Below are positions 35,302 through 46,741 of a DNA stretch of 64,000 nt, in pieces. The stretch covers positions 1,054,001-1,118,000 of the forward strand of contig CAWUHX010000009.1 of assembly GCA_963922205.1 (NCBI GenBank), written 5' to 3'. Numbering within the stretch: the stretch's first letter is position 1; each line of letters begins with the position of its first letter. The notes under the pieces are model-generated. The model was given only the letters and a program-made list of their open reading frames with translations, did not search any database and was not told the origin of the DNA. This stretch comes from Romanomermis culicivorax. Its lineage: Eukaryota; Nematoda; Enoplea; Mermithida; Mermithidae. The position numbers were made by a program, and so were the translations under genes.

Positions 35302-36919
35302 TTTTATTTGATACAATGAGTAATTTGTGTATATTTGTTTTAAAATCAGGTAAAATGATCTGAAAATGTTTTGATTTATGAGAATAAAACTTACGCGATG
35401 TTGCACTTGTTTTTTTTCATTTGGTTCAGATATCCATCAGTGTAAAATTTAAAAAAGACCTGATAAAACCCGTAAAAAACCTATTAAGAAATCCTATAAA
35501 ACCCAAATTCGAGATTTTGGAAGTGGGTTTTTTTCGAACCCTGCTATAAAAACACAGAAGGTTTGAAAATGCTCAAAAAGACTTAAATAAAGCGTCTATG
35601 AGCATATTTAAGCGAAAAAAGACTGAGGGAAACTGGGGAAAAAAATTTTGACCCCTTTCCCCATTTGGGGAAAAGGCCCAGAGAAAAAAACAGTATACTC
35701 CCAAAATTACATGTTGGGTTTAGAGGGTTGACCAAGTTTTGGGGGGTTCCAACATTTGGGTACAAGGTATTGATTTGGGTATAGACTAGTGCTTCACGTG
35801 ACGAAAATTTCCTGCCCGGGTATACCCAGATAATATTATAATAGTAACATATAATTAAGTATTTAATAGCATGTAAATAGTAACATATACTTTGATCTGG
35901 AATATATAAAACTCAAATTTTCATCAATTTAATGAATACATGACTAGATGAATAATCAGAATAAGCGTTAAGAAGAGCAACAAAATTGATGATGCAGCTC
36001 GTTTGGGCCTGTTCCAAATTTTTTTGTACAGAGCAGGTTGTAATATGCAACTCAGGGAAAAAAATTTAGTTGTACAATAGAGATGTATCGGTCCCAAAAT
36101 TTTAAGAATATCGGGTCCGGCTCCAGAATTTTAGGAATACCGGGTATGGGTCCGGGTCCAAAATTTTAACAATATCGGGTCCGGGTCAGGTTCCGGGTCC
36201 AAAATTTTGAGAATAGCGGGTCCGTGTCCAGCAAAATAGTAGGGATGGGCCGGGTATCCGGATCCGCGGATATCCACCTAAATTTTAAGATCCGGATCCG
36301 CTAAACCAGATTTTTTTGGATCCGGATCAGATCCGGATCCGCTGAACCAAATTTTTTAAGATCCGGATCCGCTGTTGTCAATGATTAAGATCCGGTCATA
36401 ATCGGATCTTTATTCATTACTATTCACATAAAATTTTGCAGTATTAGGAAACACCAAAAATTTTCCGGCGCTTTGCGCCGGATTTTATAATTCTTTGCAA
36501 TACTATTTTTCTACAAATCGTGCTTTCTGGAAAAAAAATTTCCAGTAAAGGAAAAAATGTTGGCGGTCCTCCTGTTTGGAAAAGGCGAATTTTGGTCCAT
36601 TTCAGAACGTCAAAATCTATTTTTACAACTGTAATTTTAAACATGAAGCCGAGTTTGAATTGAGAAGCATCATGGAACTAATTCTCAGAAATTTCAGATT
36701 TAACTCGAAGTTTTTCAGATTTATGAAAGTTGTGAGTATATTTTCTTAATTAACAAGATGATTATGGACGGGACTCGAGTGCTATTAGGAAGAAACTTTG
36801 TGCGAAAACACATAAAAGATCATGGTTTTTTCAGTTATGAAAAAAATTCTTTGTACAAAGACTTTTTGGCCGATCTTTGTACAGGTATAAAGGGGCTTGT
36901 ACAAAAAAACACTGCAACG

Positions 36920-37077
36920 GTAGCAAAATTATACTTGAGAAACAGTAATTTTTCGACAGTATCACCCTTCAAACGATTTCTGGTAGGATCATAAATTTGA
37001 CCAGCACCACTAAATAGCTGTTTATAGGGGACACTTTTCGCTGGTGCTAATTTAAGTTTACTTTCTGCATGAAGCAA
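36920..37077 (-). pseudogene. hAT transposase C-terminal domain (same element)
   Basis: The open stretch includes KSVPYKQLFSGAGQIYDPTR and EKLLFLKYN, matching the hAT C-terminal pattern (S.P.ER.FS.AG.I....R..L....EKL.FLK.N). Behind it the frame runs into TGTAC-rich element-G-like sequence, so the end is not original. Confidence 0.75.
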
Positions 37078-37242
37078 TTGTCCAGAGACGTTTGAGATTT
37101 AAGTTCATGCTCTAATTTAGTTTTTGAGTTGCTAGGTTCATTTTTTGGCTATCTTTAAACAAAACACAAAAATTAGTTCTTTAATATGACTATACTAGTT
37201 GCAATTTGTTCCACAATTACTTCTATTTTCTTTATCTTCTTC

Positions 37243-37422
37243 TTATTTAGCCACAAACTGCTTATACTCGTATATTGCCATATGTTTCCTCTGACATCCA
37301 GTAGCACAACCTTTTCTGGATAACTGTATTCTGCATTTATTGCACTTTGCCTTTTCTTCATCATCTGGGGACACTTTGAAGTAGTCCCACACTCTGCTAA
37401 ATAAAGAAGAACCTGAATCCAT
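37243..37422 (-). pseudogene. BED zinc-finger N-terminus of the hAT transposase
   Basis: A 59-codon frame from ATG (37422) to TAA: SRVWDYFKV followed by AKCNKC and a later QRKH, the aromatic-Cys2-His layout of BED fingers that bind hAT ends. It lies on the same strand as, and upstream of, the C-terminal fragment at 36920-37077. Confidence 0.75.
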
Positions 37423-38079
37423 AATTTCTGAGAAAAGTTTCCATTTCTATTCATTTCTTTTCTGATGAAACCAATATTAATCTAAGCATGAATACAGTTT
37501 AATGAATGAAAATTACTAATTAGTACATGTTAACTATTCCAATAATCAATCATTAATAGTCTATTAATCTATTGACATCAATGAATATAAATTCATACAC
37601 CTCAATTTTAGACAAATTAGACATAGTACATATACTTATTGAAAGATCCGGATACGATCCGGATCCGGTCGGATCTGTTCCTCAGGATCCGGATCCGGAT
37701 CTGCTAAACCAAATTTTTTTGGATCCGGATCCGATGCGGATCCGCTGAACCAAATTTTTCAAGGTCCGGATCCGGATCCGCTGTCACCAAAAAGTCGATC
37801 CGGCCCATCCCTACAAAATAGTGGGGTAATTTTGGGTCTCATTTTGGGTCCGGGTCCCTTATATTTTTCCACATGCTATTCTGTGTGACTTTATTCAGAA
37901 ACGATTTCTAAGATTTGACCTACTGTTCCATTAATCTATGATGCGTTGGAAATTAATAATTCTGAAAATGAGATATTTTGAGTGGTTTAATATGCTGAGT
38001 ATTGTGACAGCATATATTCGGCGCAAAAGTCTAAATTCGCATACCTACAGTACGCCAAAAGTTAAAAGTTGGAAGTTTT

Positions 38080-38264
38080 GTTGAGGCAAGCTATTCCCGC
38101 TACTCGGGGCTTCAGTAAAAGTTAAGCTCGGTCCGGGACTTGAACCCAGGACCTTGCAGCTACTGTCCACACGCTCTAACCAACTGAGCCAACCGAGCAA
38201 CAGGAAAGGCGCTCTCTTTCTGCAAAAATTCGTAGTTGAGGTGGCTGCTTTGGCCACTCTCAAC
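38080..38264 (-). mobile_element. tRNA-containing 185-bp insert (SINE- or MITE-like) in element F
   Basis: It interrupts the GGAAGTTTT|ACATTTTTTGG continuity seen in the paralogue at about 34260-34285. The flanks are AGTTTT on both sides (38074-38079 and 38265-38270). The termini GTTGAG / CTCAAC are inverted. Read on the minus strand, it has a ~65-bp head, a tRNA-like body and a ~45-bp tail without poly(A). Confidence 0.75.
38126..38198 (-). tRNA. tRNA-like sequence (Thr-AGT-like), probably a mobile pseudo-tRNA
   Basis: 73 nt. A 7-bp acceptor stem GCTCGGT/ACCGAGC, D arm GCTC..GAGC, anticodon stem TGTGG/CTGCA with two wobble pairs, T arm CTGGG-TTCAAGT-CCCGG, box A TGGCTCAGTTGG and box B GGTTCAAGTCC are all present. 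The loop ACAGTAG would give anticodon AGT but has C instead of the invariant T33. Because it sits in a mobile insert, I favour a tRNA-derived promoter over a working tRNA. Confidence 0.65.
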
Positions 38265-39744
38265 AGTTTTACATTTTTTGGCATTCTTCAGTCTCTATGC
38301 GAGTTCGGAAATATAAATCTTCAAATGTTCATCACATGCAGAAGGTATGAAAAAATCTTCTGACATTTTACTCTCTTGTCTCAAAATGAAGTCGAAATAA
38401 CCTGAAAAAGTCATTTGAAGCTTTTTTTGGCACCTTCCTATAAGATGCCACGGAATTTTACCTCTATTTCCGCAGCCACTAGTGCCCAATACATCGTATT
38501 AAAATTTAAATCAGGTTTGTGTACCCTTTTGGGAGCTGTAGATGTCTGCACATCTCGAAAATTGATATAAAAATGCTGTTTGCTGCCATTAAATATGCCG
38601 TCAACGGAATGCAGGAAACATTAAAAACGTTCATTCGGATAACTCTCACGTTTTCCTGTAAAGAAACGTCAGAATAGCTCGATTTCTCAACTTTAATAAA
38701 ATTTAAATTTTTTTTGACTTTTCATTTGAAGCTTGTCGTTCAGCAAATATCAAAGCTAGATGAATCAAAATTTATCTAACTTTGAAGCCACATTTTGTTC
38801 TTATTCATTAGGTGATGGCAAATCCTGTTTTCTCAGAACTTTAGTAGTTGGGAATTCATTCGGATTCAAAAATATCCTTGAATGGCAGTGCAATGTGTGC
38901 CTATCCCAACAATTCAAAAAACGGCACACAAATTGTATTGAAATTTTAACATAATATGTCGGGCATTAGTCCCAACAAAAATGCTGAAAACATTCTGCAG
39001 TATCCTATGGGAAGGTGTGCGGAAAGAGATCCAAACGAGTTTTTCGACTTTCTCCTGCCTACTTTTGGACACTTTAAAAAGTGGAAAACGTGAAAAGTAC
39101 ATTAGAAAAAAAATTTCAAATGCAGTATGTAGAACCACACATACCCTACTTTTGGGTATGATTCATTTTCAACTTATCATATTCGAACTTCTCACAACTG
39201 CATCTTAAAATGGATGTGGAAGAAACATCATATCGAAATTGTATGGTTCCGTTGAGACACAATAAACCGATTTGAGTCACTAATCTCTCGTGAAATATTA
39301 GTGAGTAAGCATCTCTACAATTTAATTTTTGATCCCTAAAGTTTATAAATAAAAATCAAGATTGAAAAGACGATGACTACAAGGAAAACGGCCGAAAAAC
39401 TATTTATGAAATAATAACTTGGGTGCTGCAGATTTCACATCTAAGTCAGTCTCAAGATAATCTAAGCAGTAAAGTGTTGATTTGTTATTTTTTATATTTT
39501 ATTAGTTGATTGATGTTTTCTTTAACATGGGTATGTGTTTTCAGCTGAATGACTATGTTGAACATCAGACCCGAATCAGAATTGTGACAATTTCTCCGGG
39601 TCCAGGTCCAAAATTTTAAGAATATCGGGTCCAGGTCCAAAATTTTGAGAATATCGGGTCCGGGTCCAACAAAATGGTCGGGTAATTTCCGGTCTCATTT
39701 CGGATCCGGGTGCCCGATGCATCTCTATTGTACAGACAAATTTT

Positions 39745-40830
39745 TTGTTGCTCCCCTCTGAAATTTACAAGTCCACTTAACTTCATTCCAGAAATGATTA
39801 AAAGCTACTCCCCTTGTGTTTCATTGGATTCGTGTCACTTTCCGACTTTTAAAAGTGAACTTCCTGAGGTTCGGAGTAAAATTGAAAGGTTGGCGAAATT
39901 AATTTGTTAGGCGCCTAGCGCCGAAAAACTTTGATTTCGAGGCCTCTAAAACGTCGGCAAAATCATCTTTTTCAGCACATTTTTGTGCAACTATAGATGA
40001 TCAACGGTGATCTTTACGTGGTCCAGTAATTTACCAACCATAATTATCAGAGCTGTGCGCAGGATTTTTTCATTTGGGCCGGACTTAATTTTTGTTACTG
40101 AATATCCCCAGAAAATGTTGATTTTACGTGATACACTGTTTGCATACTGCCTCAATGCCGCCCCCTTACCCCAGCTTGTGCACGGCCCTGATAATTATTC
40201 ATCAAACGATTTTTTTCGAATAATCTGAAGCAAAGGGCGCCATATAGGTAGGAAAATAAATGAAGGATTCAATGAATGAATTTCTATCCTTTCTTTCTTT
40301 CGATTTTTTATTTATTTCATCTTTTGTTTCTATTTTATTATCTTCTTTTATCTTCTCAAAATCTGGATGAAAGGTCAAATTTTTCAGTGAATTCAATGAG
40401 TTTTCAGCAGGCAAGCTAAATTTCAAAAATTAGGCAAGCAAGAATTCGGATTCCGAGAATTTCTACTATTCTGTCATGCTGATTATGTTTTAATCATTTT
40501 TTAAACACAAAAAGTTTACATTCACGGAAAAAGCCGAAAATTCTATAGGACTGCAAAATAATTTTGCACGAATAATCAAGAAAAATGTTGATTTTCGTCA
40601 AATACGTCAAAAAACAATACAAGATCAAACATTTATGCGTAACATGCTGATGTTCATAAGCTAGGCCGACTTTTCTAATCATGCCGCATGAATAATACCA
40701 AAAATCATAATGATTTGATGCCGGAAAGCGTTAGGTATTTTCCATTTTAAAACGCATGGAAATTGATTTCTGGACAGGAAATCCTATAACCTGATCAAAA
40801 GGGCTGTCAAGCTCTAGGCTACACTGTGCA
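39745..40830. repeat. Dispersed repeat D (with hairpin), split by element B
   Basis: It runs parallel to 10085-10980: GGCGCCTAGCGCCGA hairpin (39910-39923), GAGGCCTCTAAAACGTCGG, GATCAAACATTTATGCG and GACAGGAAATCCTATAACC. The segment before the hairpin also matches 42840-43060. Confidence 0.65.
40048..40190. mobile_element. Element B (hAT-like MITE)
   Basis: Perfect 8-bp duplication ATAATTAT at 40040-40047 and 40191-40198. The ends are CAGAGCTGTGCGCAGG and TTGTGCACGGCCCTG. Confidence 0.9.
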
Positions 40831-41199
40831 AATTTCTGAAAAAATTTGGAAAACTGGTTGTTGTGTGCATAGACTCCTACCTGTTCCGTCTCGTTTCTAA
40901 AACAGGTAGTGTATATGTGGCTCACACAAACTGATGCGTATTGTTTTCTACTTGTATACGTATAGTGCAACCATGGAGACGGCATGTTCTTGTTCAGATT
41001 GTGTGCCGTTACTCAAAGTCTACTGTTACCTTAAGCGTCCCAGTACCTTGAGTGTCCCATACTCCAAGAGTCTCGTTACTCCAAGTAATGCTATAAATAT
41101 CTTTACACCAGGTAATGCAATTTTTTGCAAAAATGGTGTCCCATCACTTCAACAATGCTATTTGAATCTTCTAAAATTTCATATATGTACCTTAAAACT

Positions 41200-41560
41200 T
41201 TTTGAAGTTTTAAAAGAACTAAAACAAACCCTAAAGCAAGACACAGAAAACGGAAAAGAAATACAAAGAAAAGTAGGTAAGACAAAGAAAGAACAGCATG
41301 AACATAAACCAAAACATGAACAAAGACACAAAACAAAAGAAAAATAAATATATAGAAAAATAATAGTTGAAGAAAAAGGTATAAGAGATAAAGATAACTG
41401 AAGAAAAAAATAAAACAAAAAGAAAAGCAGTTTGGCACCGAAATAGCTTTTGCTAATATGGCTGGCACTGAAATAGCTGGCGCCAAAATGGCTAGTGCTG
41501 AAATGATCTATTGCCAAACCAAACGATGGCGCCGAAAATGGATGCCGGAACGTGCCTTTC
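41200..41560. repeat. Purine-rich tract plus short GGCGCCAAAATGG-type repeats
   Basis: 41215-41440 is almost all A/G/C with AAAGAAA words. 41435-41535 repeats (T)GGC(A/G)C(T/C)GAAATRGCT with slight changes. Frames on both strands here follow composition, so no gene is called. Confidence 0.55.
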
Positions 41561-42374
41561 TGTACTTTGCATGACATTAACATTAGTCTGTCCCTAGAGA
41601 AATCGTTGTGTGATGATAAAAATTGAGGACCAAAAATATATATGAGTCAGTAATTTGATTCTATAACTCAACTTATACACACTGCGTTAAAAATAAAGCA
41701 ATCTGATTTTTTGACGCAACTTGGGTGCAAGAGATTACCCATACAGTTTCCCCTGTAGCGCAATTTACAACATTAATTTTTTTATACACGATAGCCATTT
41801 GGATACGCTATTGAACAATGCATACTGTGTGTACGCCACTTGCACACTATATTCACATCACACTGTAAACTGTAGAAACCAAGGAAGTCAAAAGTCGTTG
41901 AAGTTTTGTGCAGGAAAAGGTTTCACAAAAATATTTTAAAAAGGTCAAATCGTCTGCATTTGTCATCATTTTTGACAATTCTGTAATAAATGTTTAATTG
42001 TCAAAAAATTATTTAAAATTAGCTATAGATCCAATGAGAATGATTATACAAGTTACCGTGTAATGTACATTACAGTTCATTTAAATTACGAATAAAAACT
42101 TTAACTTTAACAAAATGAAAATTGTCAAAATTGATTTCTCAGATTATCTTGGGGGGAGCGCGTTAGTCTGTTACAGAAATGTAACCTGCGCTTCCTTTTA
42201 CTTGTCATTAAATTGTTTACTGTAGCGCATACTGTCGACCTTATGTATATCTCTGTTTTTGATCATTAATTTAGTCCTTCGAAACTTTTAAAATTTATCT
42301 TTCAGGTTTATTTGTTATTTCCTCGTTCTCGTCTAATTATATTTTGTATTGTAATTCCGCGTTCATTTTGACAG
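41561..42374. other. No feature recognised
   Basis: AT-rich sequence. No long frames and no clear similarity to the other repeats. Confidence 0.5.
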
Positions 42375-43373
42375 CAGGGTTCCAACACTACTGGCCAAAA
42401 AAATCCCCTGAATTTCCCAGGTTTCCCAGGTATTTATAAATAATTTCTCAGATTTTTGACACACACAATCGGGACACAATTTTCGTTGTTTACACAATAT
42501 ACTTTTAGAATGTGTATTGCAGGGTTTTTCTTTGTTTTTTCTCGACAGGCCATTTGGCTCCTAAGGTCAAAATTTTACAGGCCAATAGGAATTTCAAGAA
42601 GCCAAAACCGAAATGTTTGTAAATAAATGTGGTAGTAAAAACCAAAGTTTTTTGCAAGAAATTTAGTCAATAATACTCTCCAAAATCTCAGGAAAAGCCC
42701 GCAAAGCAGATCAATCATTTTGAATACAGTCTTAATCACACACAGAATAATAAGGCTCACAAATTAGATCAGTCATTATTCGCATCAATCATCAGGATTT
42801 TTTTGCACAAGCCAGGTTGATCTGTAGCTTGGGGAAGAGTTTGGTTGCACAGATTAATTTTTAGTTGCTCACTCTAAAATTGATAAATTTGCTTAATTTC
42901 ATCAGAAAAATGATCAAAAGGTACTTTCCTTGTATTTTATTCACTTCGTATCGGTTCCTGACTTTTAAATTGAATTTCCTGAGTTTTGGGTGAGAAATCA
43001 AAAGTCTGGCTAGAGTAACTTGTTCAGTGCATAGCGCCGAAAAATTTTGATTTTGAGGCCTCTAAAAAGTCGGAAAATTTATTTTTCAGCACATTCTACT
43101 GAAACTGCTGATTACCGATCGTTAATTATTATTAACATTTTAATCAAGTTTTTTAACTGCTGTTCAACAAGAGATAAGTAGCAAAGATATAAAACTTAAA
43201 TGAAAATATCAAAAATATTTATTTTTAACAAACCGCCCTCTGACCTTACATATGTAGTCATACACCAAGCGCTGGGCCTTTTGTATGAACATGCGGCCCA
43301 AGAAAAAAATCCCCTAAGTTTCCCAGGTGCTGAAAAAAATCCCGTGAGTTTCTCAGGTTGTGTAGGAACCCTG
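42375..43373. mobile_element. Element with ends CAGGGTTCC / GGAACCCTG
   Basis: The termini CAGGGTTCCAACAC and TGTGTAGGAACCCTG are followed and preceded by AAAAATCCC(C/G)TGA..TTTCCCAGG repeats (42405-42435, 43305-43365). It is flanked by a 6-bp TGACAG on both sides, shorter than the 8 bp expected for hAT. It contains part of element H and of repeat D (hairpin half at about 43034). Confidence 0.6.
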
Positions 43374-43755
43374 TGACAGGCAATAAAATCTTTCATCCTT
43401 CATCATCAACTAATGAGTTGAAAATTTTTCATCATTTTAATAAAATTTTCTTCGGTGCATGCAACAATTTTTGAATACCTGCTTTACTCTCCTTTCCTAT
43501 TGTACCATAGAGTCAAATTTGCATATTGAAATACTTTTAAAATGATTAGCTGAAAAAGATCATTTCAAACTTATTGCAATTTTAAAAATTTATATCATTC
43601 TTGGAGTAACGGGGCACTTGGGGATAATGGGACACTTTGAGTAAAGGACATAATGTTCAATATGCACTTCATACGTTTCTACACATACATAAATAATATC
43701 CAAGACTATTATTTTCCTTTCTGAGTACAATTAATTACCCGCGGGTACTGGGTAG

Positions 43756-44676
43756 CAGAGGTCCCCAAGGTCGTAAATTTAGGTAGGGGTAAATTCGTAA
43801 ATTGTAAGGGTAGTACTTGAAATATGCTGTGACCTTTTTTTTGCTCTCGACTTTTTTCCAGAGGGGGATGGTGTAGTGCTCTCACCACAAATCAATTCTC
43901 AATTACAACCTAGAAAAAACAACTTGAATGTAGTAATTACACCCATAGAATAGTCACACTTTGAACATTGTCGTGTCAACTGATTCCTGCACATTTCGAG
44001 AGTCGGGCACAACATACTTTTGGAAACATTATTTGAACCATCACCTTCAGGAGTACGACCTTATTCCATCACTGATAAGGGTTGGAACAGTGCTTCAAAT
44101 TGGAAGTGCTGATGCTGAATGTGGCTTTAGTATTATTAATCCCACTAGACTATGAACCACGAGTTTGAAACCAGGTACCACTATCCACATCAATGGACCT
44201 CGCATGTCTCAACTCATAGTAGGAAAGTATGCCACAGCTTGGGTAACCATATGCGCACAGAAAGGAAAGGAGAGCATGAAGATGAAGAATTTTAAGAACA
44301 TAATGTTTTTCTTCCCAAGGGGCGATTTTTTGATAAATCACATATACATAAGTCATTATTTGATCTCCCAATTATATATATAGTGATTTCCTACAAGTAG
44401 CAATATTAATGTGCTGATATCCTTTCCTAAAAATCGCTGTGTATGGCGCAGAAGTTGCATACTTTCCCATTATCATTTGCTCAGTAAATGTGTCAAAAAC
44501 ACCAGTGAGTAATTCGTCTCAAGCACACATTGTGCAATTTTTCTCGAATTACTATAACCTACTGAGGAGAGGATGAGGTCTACCAAAATTTTTTGCTATA
44601 GTGAGCTGAGCTGTTTTTATGGGGGTAGTAAATGAATTTCCAAATCTAAGACCGGGGTAATACCCCCCATGGTCTG
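43756..44676 (+). mobile_element. Element E (hAT) deletion derivative; carries the empty TA site
   Basis: The left end CAGAGGTCCCCAAGGTC and right end GGGTAATACCCCCCATGGTCTG (read 44655-44676) are the two ends of MITE A. E is therefore the longer family from which A derives. GTAGTACTTGAAATATG at about 43810 is the undisturbed target used by the 25640-28917 insertion. The flanking 8-mers do not match. Confidence 0.7.
43961..44155 (+). pseudogene. hAT transposase C-terminal fragment
   Basis: A 64-codon open stretch with RVGTVLQIGSADAECGFSII, paralogous to 29119-29313. Being open in both copies at the same length suggests modest constraint or recent spread, but the rest of the transposase is missing. 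Confidence 0.6.
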
Positions 44677-45579
44677 CTCTCTCGGTAGCATTTCTCTGAT
44701 TTTTACCCGGGTGAAGCTCTAGTATAGACCAGGTCAAATTTTGGAATTTTTTACGAGTCAGTTTCCTTCTAAATTGTGGTCCAAACTGGCATTTTCGGAC
44801 TCCTCAAGATGCAAGCTATCCAGATCAGTTCGAAAATCCAGGCGCTCATGGCATTCAGGAACTCATTTGCGTAAAATCTGCACACATCTCACATAGTCCT
44901 TGTCACTACAGAAAAATCCTACCTACTTCAAGAATCGAACCTGGTCCACCAGCCTATGGACTTAATGCGTTTAACCCTACACGATTTCACCAGGAAGTAT
45001 AAACACTATATTCCTTTAGGACCCTTGATACTATTTTAACTAACAACTTCATTTGGAAGAGCCTCAACAGCACTGCACCCTTCGGGCATCACAGAAATCT
45101 ATGCTCAAAATTAACAAACAACTCATATACAATAATTAGCCTGAAGACCGGGAACCGACTTATAAAATTTAGCTCAAATTTTGACCTGGTCGAACCCTAC
45201 TTATACCCAAATATTATTTTTTTACGCTTCTAGGAATTATTCTAAGATGGTTTGGTTTGGTGGCCGAAGAAACAGTGGTAAAAAGAAACCAGTGTTTTTT
45301 TGTGCACGGACATATGTGCCAATTGGCACAAAGGGCAAAAAAAAAATTGTGCCAATGACATAAAAATTTTTTCACCCTAAAGTTTTCTGCCATAAGTTTG
45401 ATAAAAACATAAACTAAAGATACTTTCACTGCTCTAATTTGCATAAAAATCGTGGCTACTCTATTTTATCTAACCAGGTCAGTGAGATAAGAAAAAATGA
45501 TCGAAAAAACGGTTTATATGATTTGGAATGAAATCGAATGCTGCGAGAAGTCAGATATTCTTTTAGAATTTGTGAGGAA
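44677..45579. other. Non-genic; half of an element G near 45290
   Basis: CCAGTGTTTTTTTGTGCAC at about 45290 looks like one end of an element G with TGCCAATTGGCAC palindromes. A similar TGTGCCGATTGGCACAAA stretch appears at about 49980, on the far side of the 45.6-49.9-kb nest. No gene is seen. Confidence 0.45.
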
Positions 45580-46070
45580 GAGGTCTGACCAGTTGGGGGG
45601 AGGGTAAACCCAAAATTTTGGGGGTGGGGGGTGCCGTCATTTCCAAAATTTTGGGGAGGGGGGTCGAAAAAAACCCAAAACAGTCAAAAAAATCTCGAAA
45701 ATTTTCCAAAAAAAGGCCAAAACAAGCCACTTTTTTCCTAATTTTTTCCGAAATTGGGGGAGTGGGTTTGGAATGGTTTCATCAAGTTGGGGGTGGGGGC
45801 ATACCTGTAAGACTTCCAACCAAATGGGGGGGGGGGGTGGTAAATCCGAAATTTTGGGGGGGGGGGGAGAAAAAAGTCGAAATTTTTTCCAAAAAAGGCC
45901 AAAAAACATACACTTGTTTGCAAATTTTTTTAATTTTTTCCAAACTGTGGGGGTTGGGGGGGGGGGTTAATGATTTTGGGTACAGGGTTGGCCAAGTTGG
46001 TGGGGTACCCCCCCCCAAAGTACAGGTATGGGGGGTCCCCCTAAACCAATCCCTCCCAATTATAGGTATG
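45580..46070. mobile_element. Older poly-G MITE opened by a younger one
   Basis: It has the GGTCTGACCAGTTGGGGGG start and a TTATAGGTATG end typical of the family, with a full younger copy (45800-46030) in the middle. The left terminal CATACCTGTA is eroded. Confidence 0.65.
45800..46030. mobile_element. Poly-G MITE, complete, inside another poly-G MITE
   Basis: Exact ends CATACCTGTA / TACAGGTATG, 231 bp. It landed in a G run of the older copy, so the 8-bp duplication is G-rich and cannot be proved. Confidence 0.75.
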
Positions 46071-46339
46071 ATTATATTTTTCTTGTAATTTTTGGTCACG
46101 AATTTCTTCCTAACAACGGTACAAAGATTAAATTGAGGATGTATATAAGTCCCGTCGCGAAAATTTTTGGTTCAAAAATTTTACCAACAATGTCAATTTT
46201 TCTGTGCGAATCAAACACCAAAAACAAAAATTTCGGTTCCGAATCCCACTGAATAAAAAAGAGAAGTTAACAATTTCTATTCTCTCACCAGTCATTGACA
46301 ATTTTAAAGTCTGTTGTGATAATACAAATATACTCTTTG

Positions 46340-46741
46340 CATACCTGTAAGACCTCCGACCAGTTGGGGGGGGGGTAAATCCGAAATTTTGGGAGGGGGG
46401 TAGAAAAAAGTCGAAATTTTTCCCAAAAAAGGCCAAAAAACATACACTTTTTGGCAAATTTTTTTAATTTTTTCCAAACTGGGGGGGGGGGGAGTCCCCC
46501 CCCCCTATACCTGTACCTGGGGGGGTTGGGGGGGGGGGACCCCCCCAACTTGGCCAACCCAGTACCCAAAATGATTTCCCCCCCCCCCCCCCAGTTGGGA
46601 AAAAAATTAAAAAAATTTGCCAAAAAGTGTTTTTTGGCCTTTTTGGGAAAAATTTCGACTTTTTCCTACCCCCCCCCCCCCCAACTGGTCGGAGGTCTTA
46701 CAGGTATGCCCCCCCAACCCCCCCCCCCAAGTACAGGTATG
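46340..46741. mobile_element. Poly-G MITE, 402-bp copy with inverted-repeat interior
   Basis: Perfect 8-bp duplication ACTCTTTG at 46332-46339 and 46742-46749. Two half elements stand head to head, joined by CTATACCTGTACCTG at about 46505. It looks like a copy inserted in, or fused to, another in inverted orientation. The long alternating G and C runs should fold as one hairpin. Confidence 0.85.

Larger units (their letters stand above)
33210..35547 (+). mobile_element. hAT element remnant (CAGGGTT..AACCCTG) with several inserts
   Basis: It is bounded by CAGGGTTGACGG (interrupted by element A at once) and TTCGAACCCTG. Both ends have GGGTTTTTG/AAAACCC runs. The right half encodes a hAT C-terminal domain (35026-35301). 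The flanks are similar (CTCTTAAAAAC against CTATAAAAAC) but are not a clean 8-bp duplication, so the borders are provisional. Confidence 0.5.
36240..37813 (-). mobile_element. hAT element with BED finger, core-deleted (TIR TAGGGATGGGCCGG)
   Basis: Perfect 8-bp duplication CAAAATAG at 36232-36239 and 37814-37821. The ends TAGGGATGGGCCGGGTATCC and GATCCGGCCCATCCCTA carry arrays of GATCCGGATCCG (36255-36400, 37645-37800). The minus strand holds the N-terminal BED finger and the C-terminal dimer domain of one transposase, but the catalytic middle is absent. Confidence 0.92.
36078..39727 (+). mobile_element. Element F, fullest copy (TIR TAGAGATGTATCGG)
   Basis: The flanks TTGTACAA (36070-36077) and TTGTACAG (39728-39735) agree at seven of eight bases. 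The ends TAGAGATGTATCGG and CCCGATGCATCTCTA carry GGGTCC arrays on both sides. It was opened by a BED-hAT (36240-37813) and a tRNA-containing insert (38080-38264); net length is about 1.9 kb. Conserved open frames at 38525-38640 and 38760-38954 (plus) are shared with other F copies, but I do not recognise the protein. F itself landed in a D repeat. Confidence 0.8.

Noticed and set aside
38126..38198. A functional threonine tRNA gene
   Set aside because: C at position 33, two wobble pairs in the anticodon stem, and location inside a small mobile insert make a tRNA-derived repeat more likely. It is listed with that caveat.
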